Positions 52,564 through 61,768 of a DNA stretch of 64,000 bases are shown piece after piece. The translations under genes and the position numbers were made by a program. The notes below the pieces were generated by a model. The model saw only the letters and a list, made by a program, of their open reading frames with translations, made no database searches and was not told the DNA's origin. Source of the DNA: Alcanivoracaceae bacterium (GTDB lineage: Bacteria; Pseudomonadota; Gammaproteobacteria; Pseudomonadales; Alcanivoracaceae); the NCBI GenBank assembly GCA_023146255.1, contig JAGLCJ010000016.1:24769-88768 (forward strand), read 5' to 3'. Position 1 is the stretch's first letter. Each line of letters begins with the position of its first letter.

Positions 52564-52920
52564 TTATTTGCGAATCGGTTTCCGCGGACCTTTACGGGTC
52601 CGGGCATTGGTTTTGGTACGCTGACCGCGTACCGGCAAGCCGCGACGGTGACGGATGCCGCGGAAGCACCCGAGATCCATCAACCGCTTGATGTTCATAC
52701 TGACTTCCCGACGCAGGTCACCCTCGACCGGAAGCTTGGCCACTTCGCCACGCAGGGCGTCAAGCTGTGCCTCAGACAGATCACGCACCTTGGTGGTGGG
52801 GTCAATGCCAGTGGCAACGCAAAGCTTCTTCGCAGTGGTGTTGCCGACGCCAAAAATATAGGTCAGCGAGATCACCGCGTGCTTGTTGTCCGGGATGTTT
52901 ACGCCTGCAATACGGGCCAT
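52564..52920 (-). CDS. rpsM: 30S ribosomal protein S13
   Basis: A 118-residue head protein that contacts the P-site tRNA and 50S subunit. It starts MARIAGVNIPDNKHAVISLTYIFG and ends in the basic tail RTKTNARTRKGPRKPIRK. First gene of the alpha group; 116 bp separate it from rpmJ, in which I see no clear promoter. Confidence 0.98.
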   Translation of the reverse strand: MARIAGVNIPDNKHAVISLTYIFGVGNTTAKKLCVATGIDPTTKVRDLSEAQLDALRGEVAKLPVEGDLRREVSMNIKRLMDLGCFRGIRHRRGLPVRGQRTKTNARTRKGPRKPIRK

Positions 52921-53036
52921 CCGATATATCTCCGATTTACACTCTACTTGCCGGCTCTGGGGTAACGCCGAAGGGCGGCGATACTAGCGTCAGAGACGAC
53001 GGATTTCAACCTGTGCGTGATCCGGAACGACCCGAA

Positions 53037-53153
53037 TCAGCCCTGGCGCTGCTTGTGACGCGGTTCTGCGGCGCAAATTACCATCACCCGACCCTTACGG
53101 CGGATGATCTTGCACTGACGGCACACCGTTTTCACCGAAGCCTGTACTTTCAT
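53037..53153 (-). CDS. rpmJ: 50S ribosomal protein L36
   Basis: A 38-residue protein read directly from the sequence: it begins MKVQASVKTVCRQCKIIRRK and ends KQRQG. Cys11, Cys14, Cys27 and His33 give the zinc-binding (C+) form, so a zinc-free paralogue elsewhere is possible. It sits between secY and rpsM as expected. Confidence 0.95.
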   Translation of the reverse strand: MKVQASVKTVCRQCKIIRRKGRVMVICAAEPRHKQRQG

Positions 53154-53174
53154 TGCCTTAGCCTCTTCTCTGAA

Positions 53175-54551
53175 TCAGCGCACCAGACCGGTGCTGCCAT
53201 AACCTTTCATGTTGGACTTCTTCATCAGCTTCTCGTACTGAGTCGACATCAGGTGCGCATTGACCTGAGCCCAGAAGTCCATCACCACCACTACCACGAT
53301 CAACAGCGAGGTCCCGCCCAGATAGAAGGGTACGTTCGCGGTTTCCTGCAGGATGATCGGCAACAGACACACTGCGGCCATATAACCTGCACCGATCAGG
53401 GTCAAACGGCTCATCACGGTATCAATGTATCTGGCCGACTGCTCACCCGGGCGAATTCCAGGGATGTAGGCGCCGGACTTCTTCAGGTTGTCCGCAACAT
53501 CCTTCGGGTTGAACATCAGCGCCGTGTAGAAATAGCAGAAGAACACGATGCCAGCGGTAAACAACAACACGTACAGCGGAGTACCCGGCAACAGCGCGTC
53601 GGTAACCGCACGCAAGGTATCTGACCAGGCCGACTCACCGCCGGCGCTACCAAACCACTGGCCGATAGAGGCCGGGAATAGCAGGATCGAGCTGGCAAAA
53701 ATCGCAGGAATTACGCCTGCCATGTTCACTTTAAGCGGCAGATGGCTCTGCTGCGCTGAATAAATCTTGCGGCCTTCCTGACGACGCGCATGGTTTACCG
53801 TTATGCGACGCTGACCACGCTCAACGAATACCACCGCGTAGATCACTGCGATCGCAATCACCAGCACCAGCAACATCACCAGCAGGTTCATCTCTCCCTG
53901 GCGAGCGGCCTCAAAAAGCTGGCCAACGGCACCAGGAAGACCGACCACAATACCGGCAAAAATGATCATCGAGATGCCGTTACCAATACCACGCTCGGTG
54001 ATCTGCTCGCCCAGCCACATCAGAAACACGGTGCCGGTTACCAGCGACGTCACGGCGACAAAATAGTAGGACGCCAAGGCCATACCGCCGACATCACCAA
54101 CCAGACTTGCTCCCTGACTATGCAGGCCAGCAGCAACACCGAAGGACTGAATCAACGCCAGCACCACTGTCAGATAGCGGGTGTACTGGGTGATCTTGCG
54201 ACGGCCAGACTCACCTTCCTTGCGCAGCTGCTCAAGGGTCGGGACCACAGCAGTCATCAGCTGAATGACAATGCTCGCAGAAATGTACGGCATGATGCCG
54301 AGCGCAAAAATACTCATCATCTCCAGCGCGCCACCGGAGAACATGTTGAACAGGCCAAGGAAGGTATCTTCGTTCTGGCTGAAGATCCGCGCCCAGGCAT
54401 CAGGGTTGATACCCGGAACAGGGATATGGGCGCCAATACGGAACACCACCAGGGCACCGAGCAGAAAACCGATGCGCCGCCACAGCTGCCGCATTGCGGA
54501 ACTGTCTGGGCTCATACCGTTCGGAAGGCTCCGGGCCTGATTCCTCGCCAT
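53175..54551 (-). CDS. secY: Protein translocase subunit SecY
   Basis: A 458-residue, ten-helix inner-membrane channel for Sec-dependent secretion. Landmarks are FRIGAHIPVPGINPDAW in the first helix region, a plug-region IFALGIMPYISASIVIQL, and GIRPGEQSARYIDTVMSRLTLIGA. An in-frame later start at 54515 would give a more usual N-terminus (MSPDSSAMRQLWRR); the longer one begins eight bases after rplO and is kept. Confidence 0.97.
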   Translation of the reverse strand: MARNQARSLPNGMSPDSSAMRQLWRRIGFLLGALVVFRIGAHIPVPGINPDAWARIFSQNEDTFLGLFNMFSGGALEMMSIFALGIMPYISASIVIQLMTAVVPTLEQLRKEGESGRRKITQYTRYLTVVLALIQSFGVAAGLHSQGASLVGDVGGMALASYYFVAVTSLVTGTVFLMWLGEQITERGIGNGISMIIFAGIVVGLPGAVGQLFEAARQGEMNLLVMLLVLVIAIAVIYAVVFVERGQRRITVNHARRQEGRKIYSAQQSHLPLKVNMAGVIPAIFASSILLFPASIGQWFGSAGGESAWSDTLRAVTDALLPGTPLYVLLFTAGIVFFCYFYTALMFNPKDVADNLKKSGAYIPGIRPGEQSARYIDTVMSRLTLIGAGYMAAVCLLPIILQETANVPFYLGGTSLLIVVVVVMDFWAQVNAHLMSTQYEKLMKKSNMKGYGSTGLVR

Positions 54552-54559
54552 CGTTCTGA

Positions 54560-54994
54560 TTACTCCTCGACCTTGCCGCCGGCCGCTTCAATCGCAGCAC
54601 GGGCACCTTTGGTCACTGCTACGCCACGCACGGTGACAGCGCGGTCGATGGTGCCGCGCAAAATGATGCGGGCGCGAAGCATGTCATGACGGATAACGTT
54701 GCAGGCCTTCAGGGCCGCCAGATCAATCACGTCACCGGCAACCTTGCTCAGCTCAGCCAGACGCACTTCGGCAGTGCCAGAAGCGATCTTGGAGTTGAAG
54801 CCGAACTTCGGCAGACGGCGCTGCAGCGGCATCTGGCCGCCTTCGAAACCACCCTTGATGGAGCCGCCAGCGCGTGAAGTCTGACCCTTGTGGCCACGGC
54901 CACCGGTCTTGCCGAGGCCACTGCCGATACCACGGCCGAGACGCTTCGGTGCAGTCTTGGCGCCCGCTGCCGGACGCAATTCATTCAGACGCAT
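54560..54994 (-). CDS. rplO: 50S ribosomal protein L15
   Basis: A 144-residue protein with the Gly-rich start MRLNELRPAAGAKTAPKRLG and GLGKTGGRGHKGQTSRAGG, which thread into 23S rRNA. Two bases separate it from the rpmD stop. Confidence 0.98.
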   Translation of the reverse strand: MRLNELRPAAGAKTAPKRLGRGIGSGLGKTGGRGHKGQTSRAGGSIKGGFEGGQMPLQRRLPKFGFNSKIASGTAEVRLAELSKVAGDVIDLAALKACNVIRHDMLRARIILRGTIDRAVTVRGVAVTKGARAAIEAAGGKVEE

Positions 54995-54996
54995 GA

Positions 54997-55176
54997 TTAC
55001 GCTTCCTCAACCTGGACCATGAAATAAACCTTGCCGATCATGCCACGCACTGCCGGGGTGTCTTCGACCTCGACGGTGTGACCGATGCGACGCAGGCCCA
55101 AGCCACGCAGCGTGGCTTTCTGAGCTTCCAGCCGAGCATTGCTGCTCTTGGTCTGGGTAACTTTAATCTTCGCCAT
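54997..55176 (-). CDS. rpmD: 50S ribosomal protein L30
   Basis: A 59-residue protein read directly: it starts MAKIKVTQTKSSNARLEAQK and has GLGLRRIGHTVEVEDTPAVRGMI, the L30 signature. It lies between rpsE and rplO. All of its length is consistent with the family. Confidence 0.96.
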   Translation of the reverse strand: MAKIKVTQTKSSNARLEAQKATLRGLGLRRIGHTVEVEDTPAVRGMIGKVYFMVQVEEA

Positions 55177-55202
55177 CGTTCTGTTCCCGTTACAGCCGGG
55201 CC

Positions 55203-55700
55203 TCAGCCCAGGATCTCTTCTACGGTCTTGCCGCGCTTGGCCGCTACCTGTTCCGGCGAGGACATGCTCTTCAGACCTTCATAGGTGGCGCGCACCACGT
55301 TGACCGGGTTGGTCGAGCCGTAGCACTTGGCCAGTACGTTCTGAACACCTGCCACTTCCAGCACGGCGCGCATCGCACCACCGGCAATAACACCGGTACC
55401 TTCAGAAGCCGGCTGCATGTACACCTTGGAGGCGCCATGGGCAGCACGGATCGGGTGCTGCAAGGTAGAACCTGCCAGCTCGACCTGAATCATGTTACGG
55501 CGAGCCGCTTCCAGAGCTTTCTGGATAGCAGCCGGCACTTCGCGGGCTTTGCCGCGGCCGAAGCCGATGCGACCTTTGCCATCACCTACCACCGTCAGCG
55601 CGGTGAAGGAGAAGATGCGGCCACCCTTGACCACCTTGGCCACGCGGTTCACCTGAACCAGCTTTTCCTGCAGACCTTCGTTGGGATCAACCTTTGCCAT
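55203..55700 (-). CDS. rpsE: 30S ribosomal protein S5
   Basis: A 165-residue protein with the double-stranded RNA-binding fold (LQEKLVQVNRVAKVVKGGRIFSFTALTVVGDG) and GKAREVPAAIQKA. It supports decoding accuracy. The ATG at 55700 (MAKVDPNEG) follows AAGGGTG; an in-frame ATG three codons upstream is less likely. Confidence 0.97.
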   Translation of the reverse strand: MAKVDPNEGLQEKLVQVNRVAKVVKGGRIFSFTALTVVGDGKGRIGFGRGKAREVPAAIQKALEAARRNMIQVELAGSTLQHPIRAAHGASKVYMQPASEGTGVIAGGAMRAVLEVAGVQNVLAKCYGSTNPVNVVRATYEGLKSMSSPEQVAAKRGKTVEEILG

Positions 55701-55711
55701 AAACCGCACCC

Positions 55712-56062
55712 TTAGAATTCAAGCCCGTTTTCACGCGCGGCGTCAGCCAGCGCCTTGACCCGGCCGTGATACCGGAACCCGGAGCGGTCGAAAGCAACAC
55801 GGGCAATACCCGCTGCCTTGCCGCGCTCGGCAATAAGTTTGCCCACTGCAGCAGCAGCGTCGGCATTGCCGGTAGCGCCACTACGCAGATCTTTCTCTAC
55901 CGTCGAGGCCGAGGCCAGCACCGTGTCGCCACTGGCGCTGATGATCTGTGCATAGATGTGACGCGGAGTACGAAACACGCAAAGACGCTCACCACCCTGG
56001 GCCTTGATCTTGCTCCGGGTGCGCAGTGCTCTGCGCAAACGCTGCTCTTTCTTGTCTTTCAT
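55712..56062 (-). CDS. rplR: 50S ribosomal protein L18
   Basis: A 116-residue 5S rRNA-binding protein: MKDKKEQRLRRALRTRSKIK, LCVFRTPRHIYAQII and the ending GRVKALADAARENGLEF. Confidence 0.98.
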   Translation of the reverse strand: MKDKKEQRLRRALRTRSKIKAQGGERLCVFRTPRHIYAQIISASGDTVLASASTVEKDLRSGATGNADAAAAVGKLIAERGKAAGIARVAFDRSGFRYHGRVKALADAARENGLEF

Positions 56063-56079
56063 CGCTTCAATCTCAACGG

Positions 56080-56613
56080 TTATTTCTTCTTGGCTTCTTT
56101 CCGGCGAACCTGCTCACCGGAATAGCGAACACCCTTACCCTTATACGGCTCCGGCGGACGGAAGGCGCGAACGTTGGCCGCCACCTGACCGATCACCTGC
56201 TTGTCGATACCGCGCAGAACGATCTCGGTCTGCGTCGGGGTCTCGGCGGTGACACCTTCCGGCAGTTGATAGGCCACCGGATGGGAGAAACCGAGGGTCA
56301 GGTTCAACACCTTGCCAGCCGCCTGCGCCTTGTAACCCACGCCGACCAGATCCAGCTTGCGCTCGAACCCGGTGGACACACCGGTGACCAGGTTGGAAAG
56401 CAGTGCACGGGTAGTACCCGCCAGCGCCCAGCCCTGCTGCGACTCCTTCTTCGGAATCACACGCAACGTGCCTTCTTCATTGCGCACTTCCACCAGCGGG
56501 TGGATAGCAATAGTCTGCGCGCCTTTTGCACCCTTCGCCGTCAGCTGCTGGCCATCGATTTTAATCTCGACGCCACTCGGCAGTTTTACCGGACTTTTCG
56601 CTACTCTCGACAT
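56080..56613 (-). CDS. rplF: 50S ribosomal protein L6
   Basis: A 177-residue protein beginning MSRVAKSPVKLPSGVEIKID and ending PEPYKGKGVRYSGEQVRRKEAKKK. The frame extends to 56679 but that overlaps rpsH; the start at 56613 matches the family. Confidence 0.97.
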   Translation of the reverse strand: MSRVAKSPVKLPSGVEIKIDGQQLTAKGAKGAQTIAIHPLVEVRNEEGTLRVIPKKESQQGWALAGTTRALLSNLVTGVSTGFERKLDLVGVGYKAQAAGKVLNLTLGFSHPVAYQLPEGVTAETPTQTEIVLRGIDKQVIGQVAANVRAFRPPEPYKGKGVRYSGEQVRRKEAKKK

Positions 56614-56644
56614 TGCTGCACCTAACCTGTCTATGCCGCTATCG

Positions 56645-57040
56645 TCAGAACACTTCGCAGAGCAGCTCGCCGCCAACATTGGCTTTGCGGGCTGCGCGAT
56701 CGGTCATGATGCCCTGGTTGGTGGAAACGATCATAACGCCCAGACCGTCTTTCACCTTCGGGATATCACCTGCGCCCTTATAGATGCGCAGACCCGGTGT
56801 GCTCACTCGTTTGATACGCTCAATTACCGCTTTGCCTTCGAAGTACTTCAATTCGATGGACAACACCGGCTTGTTCGCCTCGCCGACGACTTTATAGCCG
56901 GCGATGTAACCTTCGTCCTGCAGCACCTTGGCAACAGCCACTTTGGTGGTGGAGGAGGGCATCTCAACGCCCGGCTTTTTGGCCATCTGGGCGTTACGGA
57001 TACGGGTAAACATATCCGCCAGGGTATCTTGCATGCTCAT
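56645..57040 (-). CDS. rpsH: 30S ribosomal protein S8
   Basis: A 131-residue protein: MSMQDTLADMFTRIRNAQ at the N-terminus and KDGLGVMIVSTNQGIMTDRAARKANVGGELL at the C-terminus. In E. coli S8 also represses the spc operon by binding its own mRNA. Confidence 0.98.
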   Translation of the reverse strand: MSMQDTLADMFTRIRNAQMAKKPGVEMPSSTTKVAVAKVLQDEGYIAGYKVVGEANKPVLSIELKYFEGKAVIERIKRVSTPGLRIYKGAGDIPKVKDGLGVMIVSTNQGIMTDRAARKANVGGELLCEVF

Positions 57041-57065
57041 GCTGCTATCGCTCCGCTATTCCTGC

Positions 57066-57371
57066 TTACCAGCTGGCCTTGACCAGACCCGGCACATCAC
57101 CACGCATTGCCGCTTCACGCAGTTTGTTACGACCCAGACCGAACTTGCGATATACGCCGTGCGGACGACCGGTGATGCGGCAACGGTTACGCTGACGAAT
57201 ACGGGAAGAATCGCGCGGCAGCTTCTGCAGCTTGACCTGTGCTTCCCACTTCGCCTCAGGCTCCGCATTCGGATCCTGCATGATCGCGCGCAGGGCATCA
57301 CGCTTGGCTCCATACTGTTTAACCAGTTTGGCGCGCTTTTTTTCCCGTTCTACCATCGAAGTCTTGGCCAT
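57066..57371 (-). CDS. rpsN: 30S ribosomal protein S14
   Basis: A 101-residue long form without zinc-binding Cys pairs (a single Cys in RQRNRCRITGRPHGVYRKFG), as in most gammaproteobacteria. Eleven bases after rplE. Confidence 0.98.
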   Translation of the reverse strand: MAKTSMVEREKKRAKLVKQYGAKRDALRAIMQDPNAEPEAKWEAQVKLQKLPRDSSRIRQRNRCRITGRPHGVYRKFGLGRNKLREAAMRGDVPGLVKASW

Positions 57372-57382
57372 GACTCTCTACC

Positions 57383-57922
57383 TCAGCCTTTCAGCGGGAA
57401 GTTGAAGGCACGCAACAGTGCCCGCGCTTCGTCGTCGGTCTTAGCCGTGGTGGTCACGGTAATATCCAGACCACGCAGCTTATCAACCTTGTCAAATTCG
57501 ATTTCCGGGAACACGATCTGCTCACGGAGACCCATGGAGTAGTTGCCACGGCCGTCAAAGGACTTCGCGTTCAGACCACGGAAGTCGCGGACCCGCGGAA
57601 CCGCCACAGATACCAGACGCTCGAGAAACTCGTACATACGCTCGCTACGCAGAGTCACCTTGACGCCGATCGGCCAGCCTTCACGAATCTTGAAGCCTGC
57701 AACCGACTTGCGAGCAAGGGTTACCACCGGCTTCTGACCGGAAAGCTTGGTCATGTCAGTCACAGCGCCGTCGATCGCCTTGCGATCCTGAGAAGCCTCA
57801 CCGACACCCATGTTCAGGGTAACTTTGGTGATGCGCGGCACTTCCATAACGTTCTTGTAGCCAAACTCCTTGAGGAGCTTCGGCACAATCTCGCTATCAT
57901 ATTTTTTCTTGAAGTTGCTCAT
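57383..57922 (-). CDS. rplE: 50S ribosomal protein L5
   Basis: A 179-residue 5S rRNA binder: YKNVMEVPRITKVTLNMGVGEA and NYSMGLREQIVFPEIEFDKV. Confidence 0.98.
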   Translation of the reverse strand: MSNFKKKYDSEIVPKLLKEFGYKNVMEVPRITKVTLNMGVGEASQDRKAIDGAVTDMTKLSGQKPVVTLARKSVAGFKIREGWPIGVKVTLRSERMYEFLERLVSVAVPRVRDFRGLNAKSFDGRGNYSMGLREQIVFPEIEFDKVDKLRGLDITVTTTAKTDDEARALLRAFNFPLKG

Positions 57923-57935
57923 GACTCAATCGACC

Positions 57936-58250
57936 TCAAGCGTCCAGCGCTGCGTTGTTGGACTTGAAGAAACGGACTTTCTTGCCGTCTTCCTCACGGA
58001 AACCCACCCGATCCGCCTTTTGCGCCTGGGCATTCCAGATCGCCACGTTGGAGTGGTGAATGCTCGCTTCCTTCTCGACGATACCGCCCTGAATGCCACG
58101 CTGCGGGTTCGGCCGCACGTGCTTCTTGACGATGTTGACGCCGGTTACGATCAGGCGGCCGTCGGCCAGCACGCGCTGCACTTTGCCACGCTTGCCCTTG
58201 TCCTTGCCGGCGATCACGACTACTTCGTCATCACGTTTGATTTTCAACAT
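57936..58250 (-). CDS. rplX: 50S ribosomal protein L24
   Basis: A 104-residue assembly-initiating protein with the KOW motif DEVVVIAGKDKGKRGKVQRV at the N-terminus. Confidence 0.98.
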   Translation of the reverse strand: MLKIKRDDEVVVIAGKDKGKRGKVQRVLADGRLIVTGVNIVKKHVRPNPQRGIQGGIVEKEASIHHSNVAIWNAQAQKADRVGFREEDGKKVRFFKSNNAALDA

Positions 58251-58264
58251 ACCTTCACCCGCCT

Positions 58265-58633
58265 TTAGATAACTTCAGGTGCCAGGGAAATAATCTTCAT
58301 GAACTGCTCAGTGCGCAGTTCCCGGGTAACCGGTCCGAAGATACGTGTACCGATCGGCGCCTTGTTGTTGTTCAGCAACACAGCAGCATTGTCATCGAAG
58401 CGGATCACGGAGCCGTCCGGACGACGTACGCCCTTACGGGTACGCACGACCACGGCATTCATCACATCACCTTTCTTGACGCGACCACGCGGGATCGCTT
58501 CTTTAACGGTGACCTTGATGATGTCGCCCACGCCGGCATAACGGCGCTTGGAGCCGCCCAGCACTTTGATGCACTGCACTCGACGGGCGCCGCTGTTATC
58601 GGCCACTTCGAGCATCGTTTCGGTCTGAATCAT
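58265..58633 (-). CDS. rplN: 50S ribosomal protein L14
   Basis: A 122-residue protein: MIQTETMLEVADNSGARRVQ and the signature RPDGSVIRFDDNAAVLLNN. First gene of the spc group; 48 bp separate it from rpsQ. Confidence 0.98.
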   Translation of the reverse strand: MIQTETMLEVADNSGARRVQCIKVLGGSKRRYAGVGDIIKVTVKEAIPRGRVKKGDVMNAVVVRTRKGVRRPDGSVIRFDDNAAVLLNNNKAPIGTRIFGPVTRELRTEQFMKIISLAPEVI

Positions 58634-58681
58634 CGCTTATCTCTCCAGCTCTGCCCTCGGGCAGCTACAGCAACGCTCGCC

Positions 58682-58951
58682 TCAGGCCTGCGGGGCCTGT
58701 TCCACTACATTCACCAGCATCCAGGTTTTACGCTTGGACAGAGGACGGCACTCCTCAATGGTGACAATGTCGCCTTCGCGGCATTGGTTATTTTCATCAT
58801 GCGCCATCAGTTTGGTCGAACGGCGCAGGAACTTGCCGTATACCGGGTGCTTAACCCGGCGCTCGACCAGAACCGTGATGGTTTTGTCGGCCTTGTTCGA
58901 GACCACTTTGCCGGTAACGGTCCGGCGCAGTTGCTGGTTAGCGTCTGCCAT
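58682..58951 (-). CDS. rpsQ: 30S ribosomal protein S17
   Basis: An 89-residue OB-fold primary binder: RTVTGKVVSNKADKTITVLV and GDIVTIEECRPLSKRKTW. Last gene of the S10 group. Confidence 0.98.
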   Translation of the reverse strand: MADANQQLRRTVTGKVVSNKADKTITVLVERRVKHPVYGKFLRRSTKLMAHDENNQCREGDIVTIEECRPLSKRKTWMLVNVVEQAPQA

Positions 58952-58953
58952 AA

Positions 58954-59145
58954 TCAGTTACCCTGCTTCTCTTTCAGGATGGTATTGATTCGCGCGATAT
59001 CGCGACGAACAACGCCCATCTCATGCGTCTTTGAAAGCTGGCCAGAGGCCTTCTTCATCCGCTGCTTGAACTGTTGCTCGAGCAGAGACAGATGCTCCTG
59101 CTTCAGCTCCTCAACGCTCTTGCTTCTCAAATCGTTCGCTTTCAT
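58954..59145 (-). CDS. rpmC: 50S ribosomal protein L29
   Basis: A 63-residue coiled helical protein at the exit tunnel: MKANDLRSKSVEELKQEHLS and the VRRDIARINTILKEK ending. Confidence 0.98.
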   Translation of the reverse strand: MKANDLRSKSVEELKQEHLSLLEQQFKQRMKKASGQLSKTHEMGVVRRDIARINTILKEKQGN

Positions 59146-59148
59146 GGC

Positions 59149-59568
59149 TTACATCACCGTCCGAATAACGACGCGGGTTTCGAGCGGAAGCTTGGCTGCA
59201 GCCAGGCGAAACGCCTCACGAGCAATCTCTTCCGACACACCTTCCATCTCGTAAAGCATCTTGCCAGGGCGGATTTCTGCCACCCAATACTCGACGCTAC
59301 CCTTACCTTTACCCATCCGCACTTCCAGCGGCTTCTTGCTGATCGGCTTGTCCGGGAAAACCCGAATCCAGATCTTGCCGCCACGCTTAACGTGTCTGGT
59401 CATGGCGCGACGAGCCGCCTCAATCTGGCGCGCAGTCAGACGGCCACGGGCAACAGACTGCAGACCGATGGTGCCGAAAGACACCTTGCTGCCGCGCTGT
59501 GCCAGACCGCGGTTGCGGCCCTTCATCATTTTCCGGAACTTGGTTCGTTTCGGCTGCAACATCGTCAA
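59149..59568 (-). CDS. rplP: 50S ribosomal protein L16
   Basis: A 139-residue protein near the peptidyl transferase centre: LQPKRTKFRKMMKGRNRG and KGKGSVEYWVAEIRPGKMLYE. Two starts are possible (59568 or the Met at 59562); the latter gives the more usual MLQPKRTK. Confidence 0.97.
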   Translation of the reverse strand: MTMLQPKRTKFRKMMKGRNRGLAQRGSKVSFGTIGLQSVARGRLTARQIEAARRAMTRHVKRGGKIWIRVFPDKPISKKPLEVRMGKGKGSVEYWVAEIRPGKMLYEMEGVSEEIAREAFRLAAAKLPLETRVVIRTVM

Positions 59569-59575
59569 TTACCCT

Positions 59576-60271
59576 TTAGCCACGGCCGCGCTTTTTGCTC
59601 GGGGCCTTGCTTGCCTTCTCTTCCTGCTGAACCTGGTCCATACCACCCAGAACTTCACCGCGGAAGATCCATACCTTGATACCGATGGTGCCGTAGGTAG
59701 TCTCGGCACGCACACTGGCGTAGTCGATGTCTGCGCGCAGGGTGTGCAACGGCACACGGCCTTCGCGGTACCACTCGGTACGGGCAATCTCAGCACCACC
59801 CAAACGACCGGACAACTGAACCCGGATACCTTCAGCACCAGCTTTCAGCGCATTCTGAACCGCGCGCTTCATAGCGCGACGGAACATTACGCGGCGCTCA
59901 ATCTGGCCAGCGATGTTGTCTGCCACCAGGCGAGCATCAACATCCGGCTTGCGTACTTCTTCAATGTTGATAGCGACCGGCACACCCATCATCTGGGCGA
60001 CATCCTTACGCAGACGTTCAACATCTTCGCCTTTCTTACCAATCACGATGCCGGGGCGCGCGGTGAAAATAGTAATACGCACGTTGTCCGCCGGACGCTC
60101 AATCTTGATGCGGCTGACCGAGGCGCTTTTCAGACGCTCGAACAGATGGTCACGCACCTTAAGATCGGTGACGAGGTAGTCGGCATAATTCTTCGGGTTT
60201 GCATACCACAGGGAGTTGTGCTCCTTGACGATGCCCAGACGAATACCGATCGGATGAACTTTCTGGCCCAT
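59576..60271 (-). CDS. rpsC: 30S ribosomal protein S3
   Basis: A 231-residue protein at the mRNA entry tunnel: MGQKVHPIGIRLGIVKEHNS, a KH domain with RPGIVIGKKGEDVERLRKDV, and a basic Lys/Arg-rich tail. Confidence 0.98.
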   Translation of the reverse strand: MGQKVHPIGIRLGIVKEHNSLWYANPKNYADYLVTDLKVRDHLFERLKSASVSRIKIERPADNVRITIFTARPGIVIGKKGEDVERLRKDVAQMMGVPVAINIEEVRKPDVDARLVADNIAGQIERRVMFRRAMKRAVQNALKAGAEGIRVQLSGRLGGAEIARTEWYREGRVPLHTLRADIDYASVRAETTYGTIGIKVWIFRGEVLGGMDQVQQEEKASKAPSKKRGRG

Positions 60272-60275
60272 CTGG

Positions 60276-60614
60276 TTACTCCTCCGAAACCTTGACGGTG
60301 ATGTGGCAAGTACGCTTCAGAATACGGTCAGCACGGCCTTTAGCCCGCGGCTTGATCCTCTTCATGTACATACCCTCATCGACGAACGCAGTGGAGACTT
60401 TCAGCTCATCCACATCCGCACCGTCGTTGTTCTCCGCATTGGCAATCGCGGACTCAAGCACCTTCTTCACAATCTGTGCCGCTTTCTTGGGAGAAAACGC
60501 CAGCGTGTTGAGGGCCTCTTCAACTTTCTTGCCTCGAATCTGGTCTACCACCAGTCGGGCTTTCTGGGCAGAGATTTTTGCTCCGCGCAGATGCGCTGCA
60601 ACTTCGTTCGCCAT
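60276..60614 (-). CDS. rplV: 50S ribosomal protein L22
   Basis: A 112-residue exit-tunnel protein with SAQKARLVVDQIRGKKVEEA and the beta-hairpin tip region RIKPRAKGRADRILKRTCHI. Four bases before rpsC. Confidence 0.98.
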   Translation of the reverse strand: MANEVAAHLRGAKISAQKARLVVDQIRGKKVEEALNTLAFSPKKAAQIVKKVLESAIANAENNDGADVDELKVSTAFVDEGMYMKRIKPRAKGRADRILKRTCHITVKVSEE

Positions 60615-60625
60615 GGCTCGCTACC

Positions 60626-60901
60626 TTACCGTTTGGCCTTCTTGTCCACGATGTGCCCGCGATAAGTGCGGGTCAGGGCGAATTCGCCCAGCTTGTGGCC
60701 CACCATATGCTCGGTTACCAGAACCGGCACATGCTGCTTACCGTTATGGACCGCAATGGTCATACCCACCATCTCCGGAATAATCATGGAGCGACGGGAC
60801 CAGGTCTTGATCGGCTTACGGCTGTTGCTTTCCGCAGCCTCTTCCACCTTCTTCAACAGGTGGTGATCCACAAACGGACCTTTCTTCAGTGAACGTGGCA
60901 C
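60626..60901 (-). CDS. rpsS: 30S ribosomal protein S19
   Basis: A 91-residue head protein: MPRSLKKGPFVDHHLLKKVE and ITVHNGKQHVPVLVTEHMVGHKLGEF-type segment. Confidence 0.98.
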   Translation of the reverse strand: MPRSLKKGPFVDHHLLKKVEEAAESNSRKPIKTWSRRSMIIPEMVGMTIAVHNGKQHVPVLVTEHMVGHKLGEFALTRTYRGHIVDKKAKR

Positions 60902-60923
60902 AGCGTCAACCTCTCTCTAACCG

Positions 60924-61751
60924 TTACTTCGCACGACGATCGCGAACGATCATCTTGCTGGTACGCTTGTTGGTGCGGGTCTTGTAACCCTTGGTCTTGA
61001 TACCCCATGGCGTCACTGGATGACGACCACCGGAAGTGCGACCTTCACCACCACCATGCGGGTGATCAACCGGGTTCATAACCACACCGCGAACGGTGGG
61101 ACGAACACCACGCCAGCGCTTGGCGCCGGCCTTGCCCAGGGAGCGCAGGTTGTGCTCACTGTTCGAGACTTCGCCGATGGTCGCGCGGCACTCGGCATGC
61201 ACCTTGCGCATCTCGCCGGAGCGCAGACGCAGAGTGACATACTGACCTTCCTTCGCCAGCACCTGCACGGCAGCACCTGCAGAGCGAGCCAGCTGACCGC
61301 CTTTGCCCGGCTTCATTTCCACGTTGTGCACAGTGGAACCGAGCGGGATATTGCGCAGCGGCAGCGCGTTACCGGTTTTGATGGAAGCCTGCGGACCGGA
61401 TGCAACCTTGTCACCCGCCTTCAGACCCTTCGGAGCGATAATGTAGCGACGCTCGCCATCCATATACTTGACCAGCGCAATGTGCGCAGAGCGGTTCGGA
61501 TCATATTCAACCCGCTCAACCTCACCAGCGATGCCGTCCTTGTCGCGACGGAAATCAATCACGCGGTACTTTTGCTTGTGACCACCACCCTGATGACGGG
61601 TCGTGATCCGGCCGTTGTTGTTACGGCCTCCATTTTTCTGCTTGGATTCCGTCAGCGGAGCGTACGGAGCACCTTTGTGCAGATTCTCACCGACCACCTT
61701 GACGACAAAACGGCGGCCCGGAGAAGTCGGCTTACACTTTACAATCGCCAT
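60924..61751 (-). CDS. rplB: 50S ribosomal protein L2
   Basis: A 275-residue protein needed for peptidyl transfer. MAIVKCKPTSPGRRFVVKV starts it, and GVVMNPVDHPHGGGEGR holds the conserved active-region His. Confidence 0.99.
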   Translation of the reverse strand: MAIVKCKPTSPGRRFVVKVVGENLHKGAPYAPLTESKQKNGGRNNNGRITTRHQGGGHKQKYRVIDFRRDKDGIAGEVERVEYDPNRSAHIALVKYMDGERRYIIAPKGLKAGDKVASGPQASIKTGNALPLRNIPLGSTVHNVEMKPGKGGQLARSAGAAVQVLAKEGQYVTLRLRSGEMRKVHAECRATIGEVSNSEHNLRSLGKAGAKRWRGVRPTVRGVVMNPVDHPHGGGEGRTSGGRHPVTPWGIKTKGYKTRTNKRTSKMIVRDRRAK

Positions 61752-61768
61752 GATTCCTTCTCCCTTCC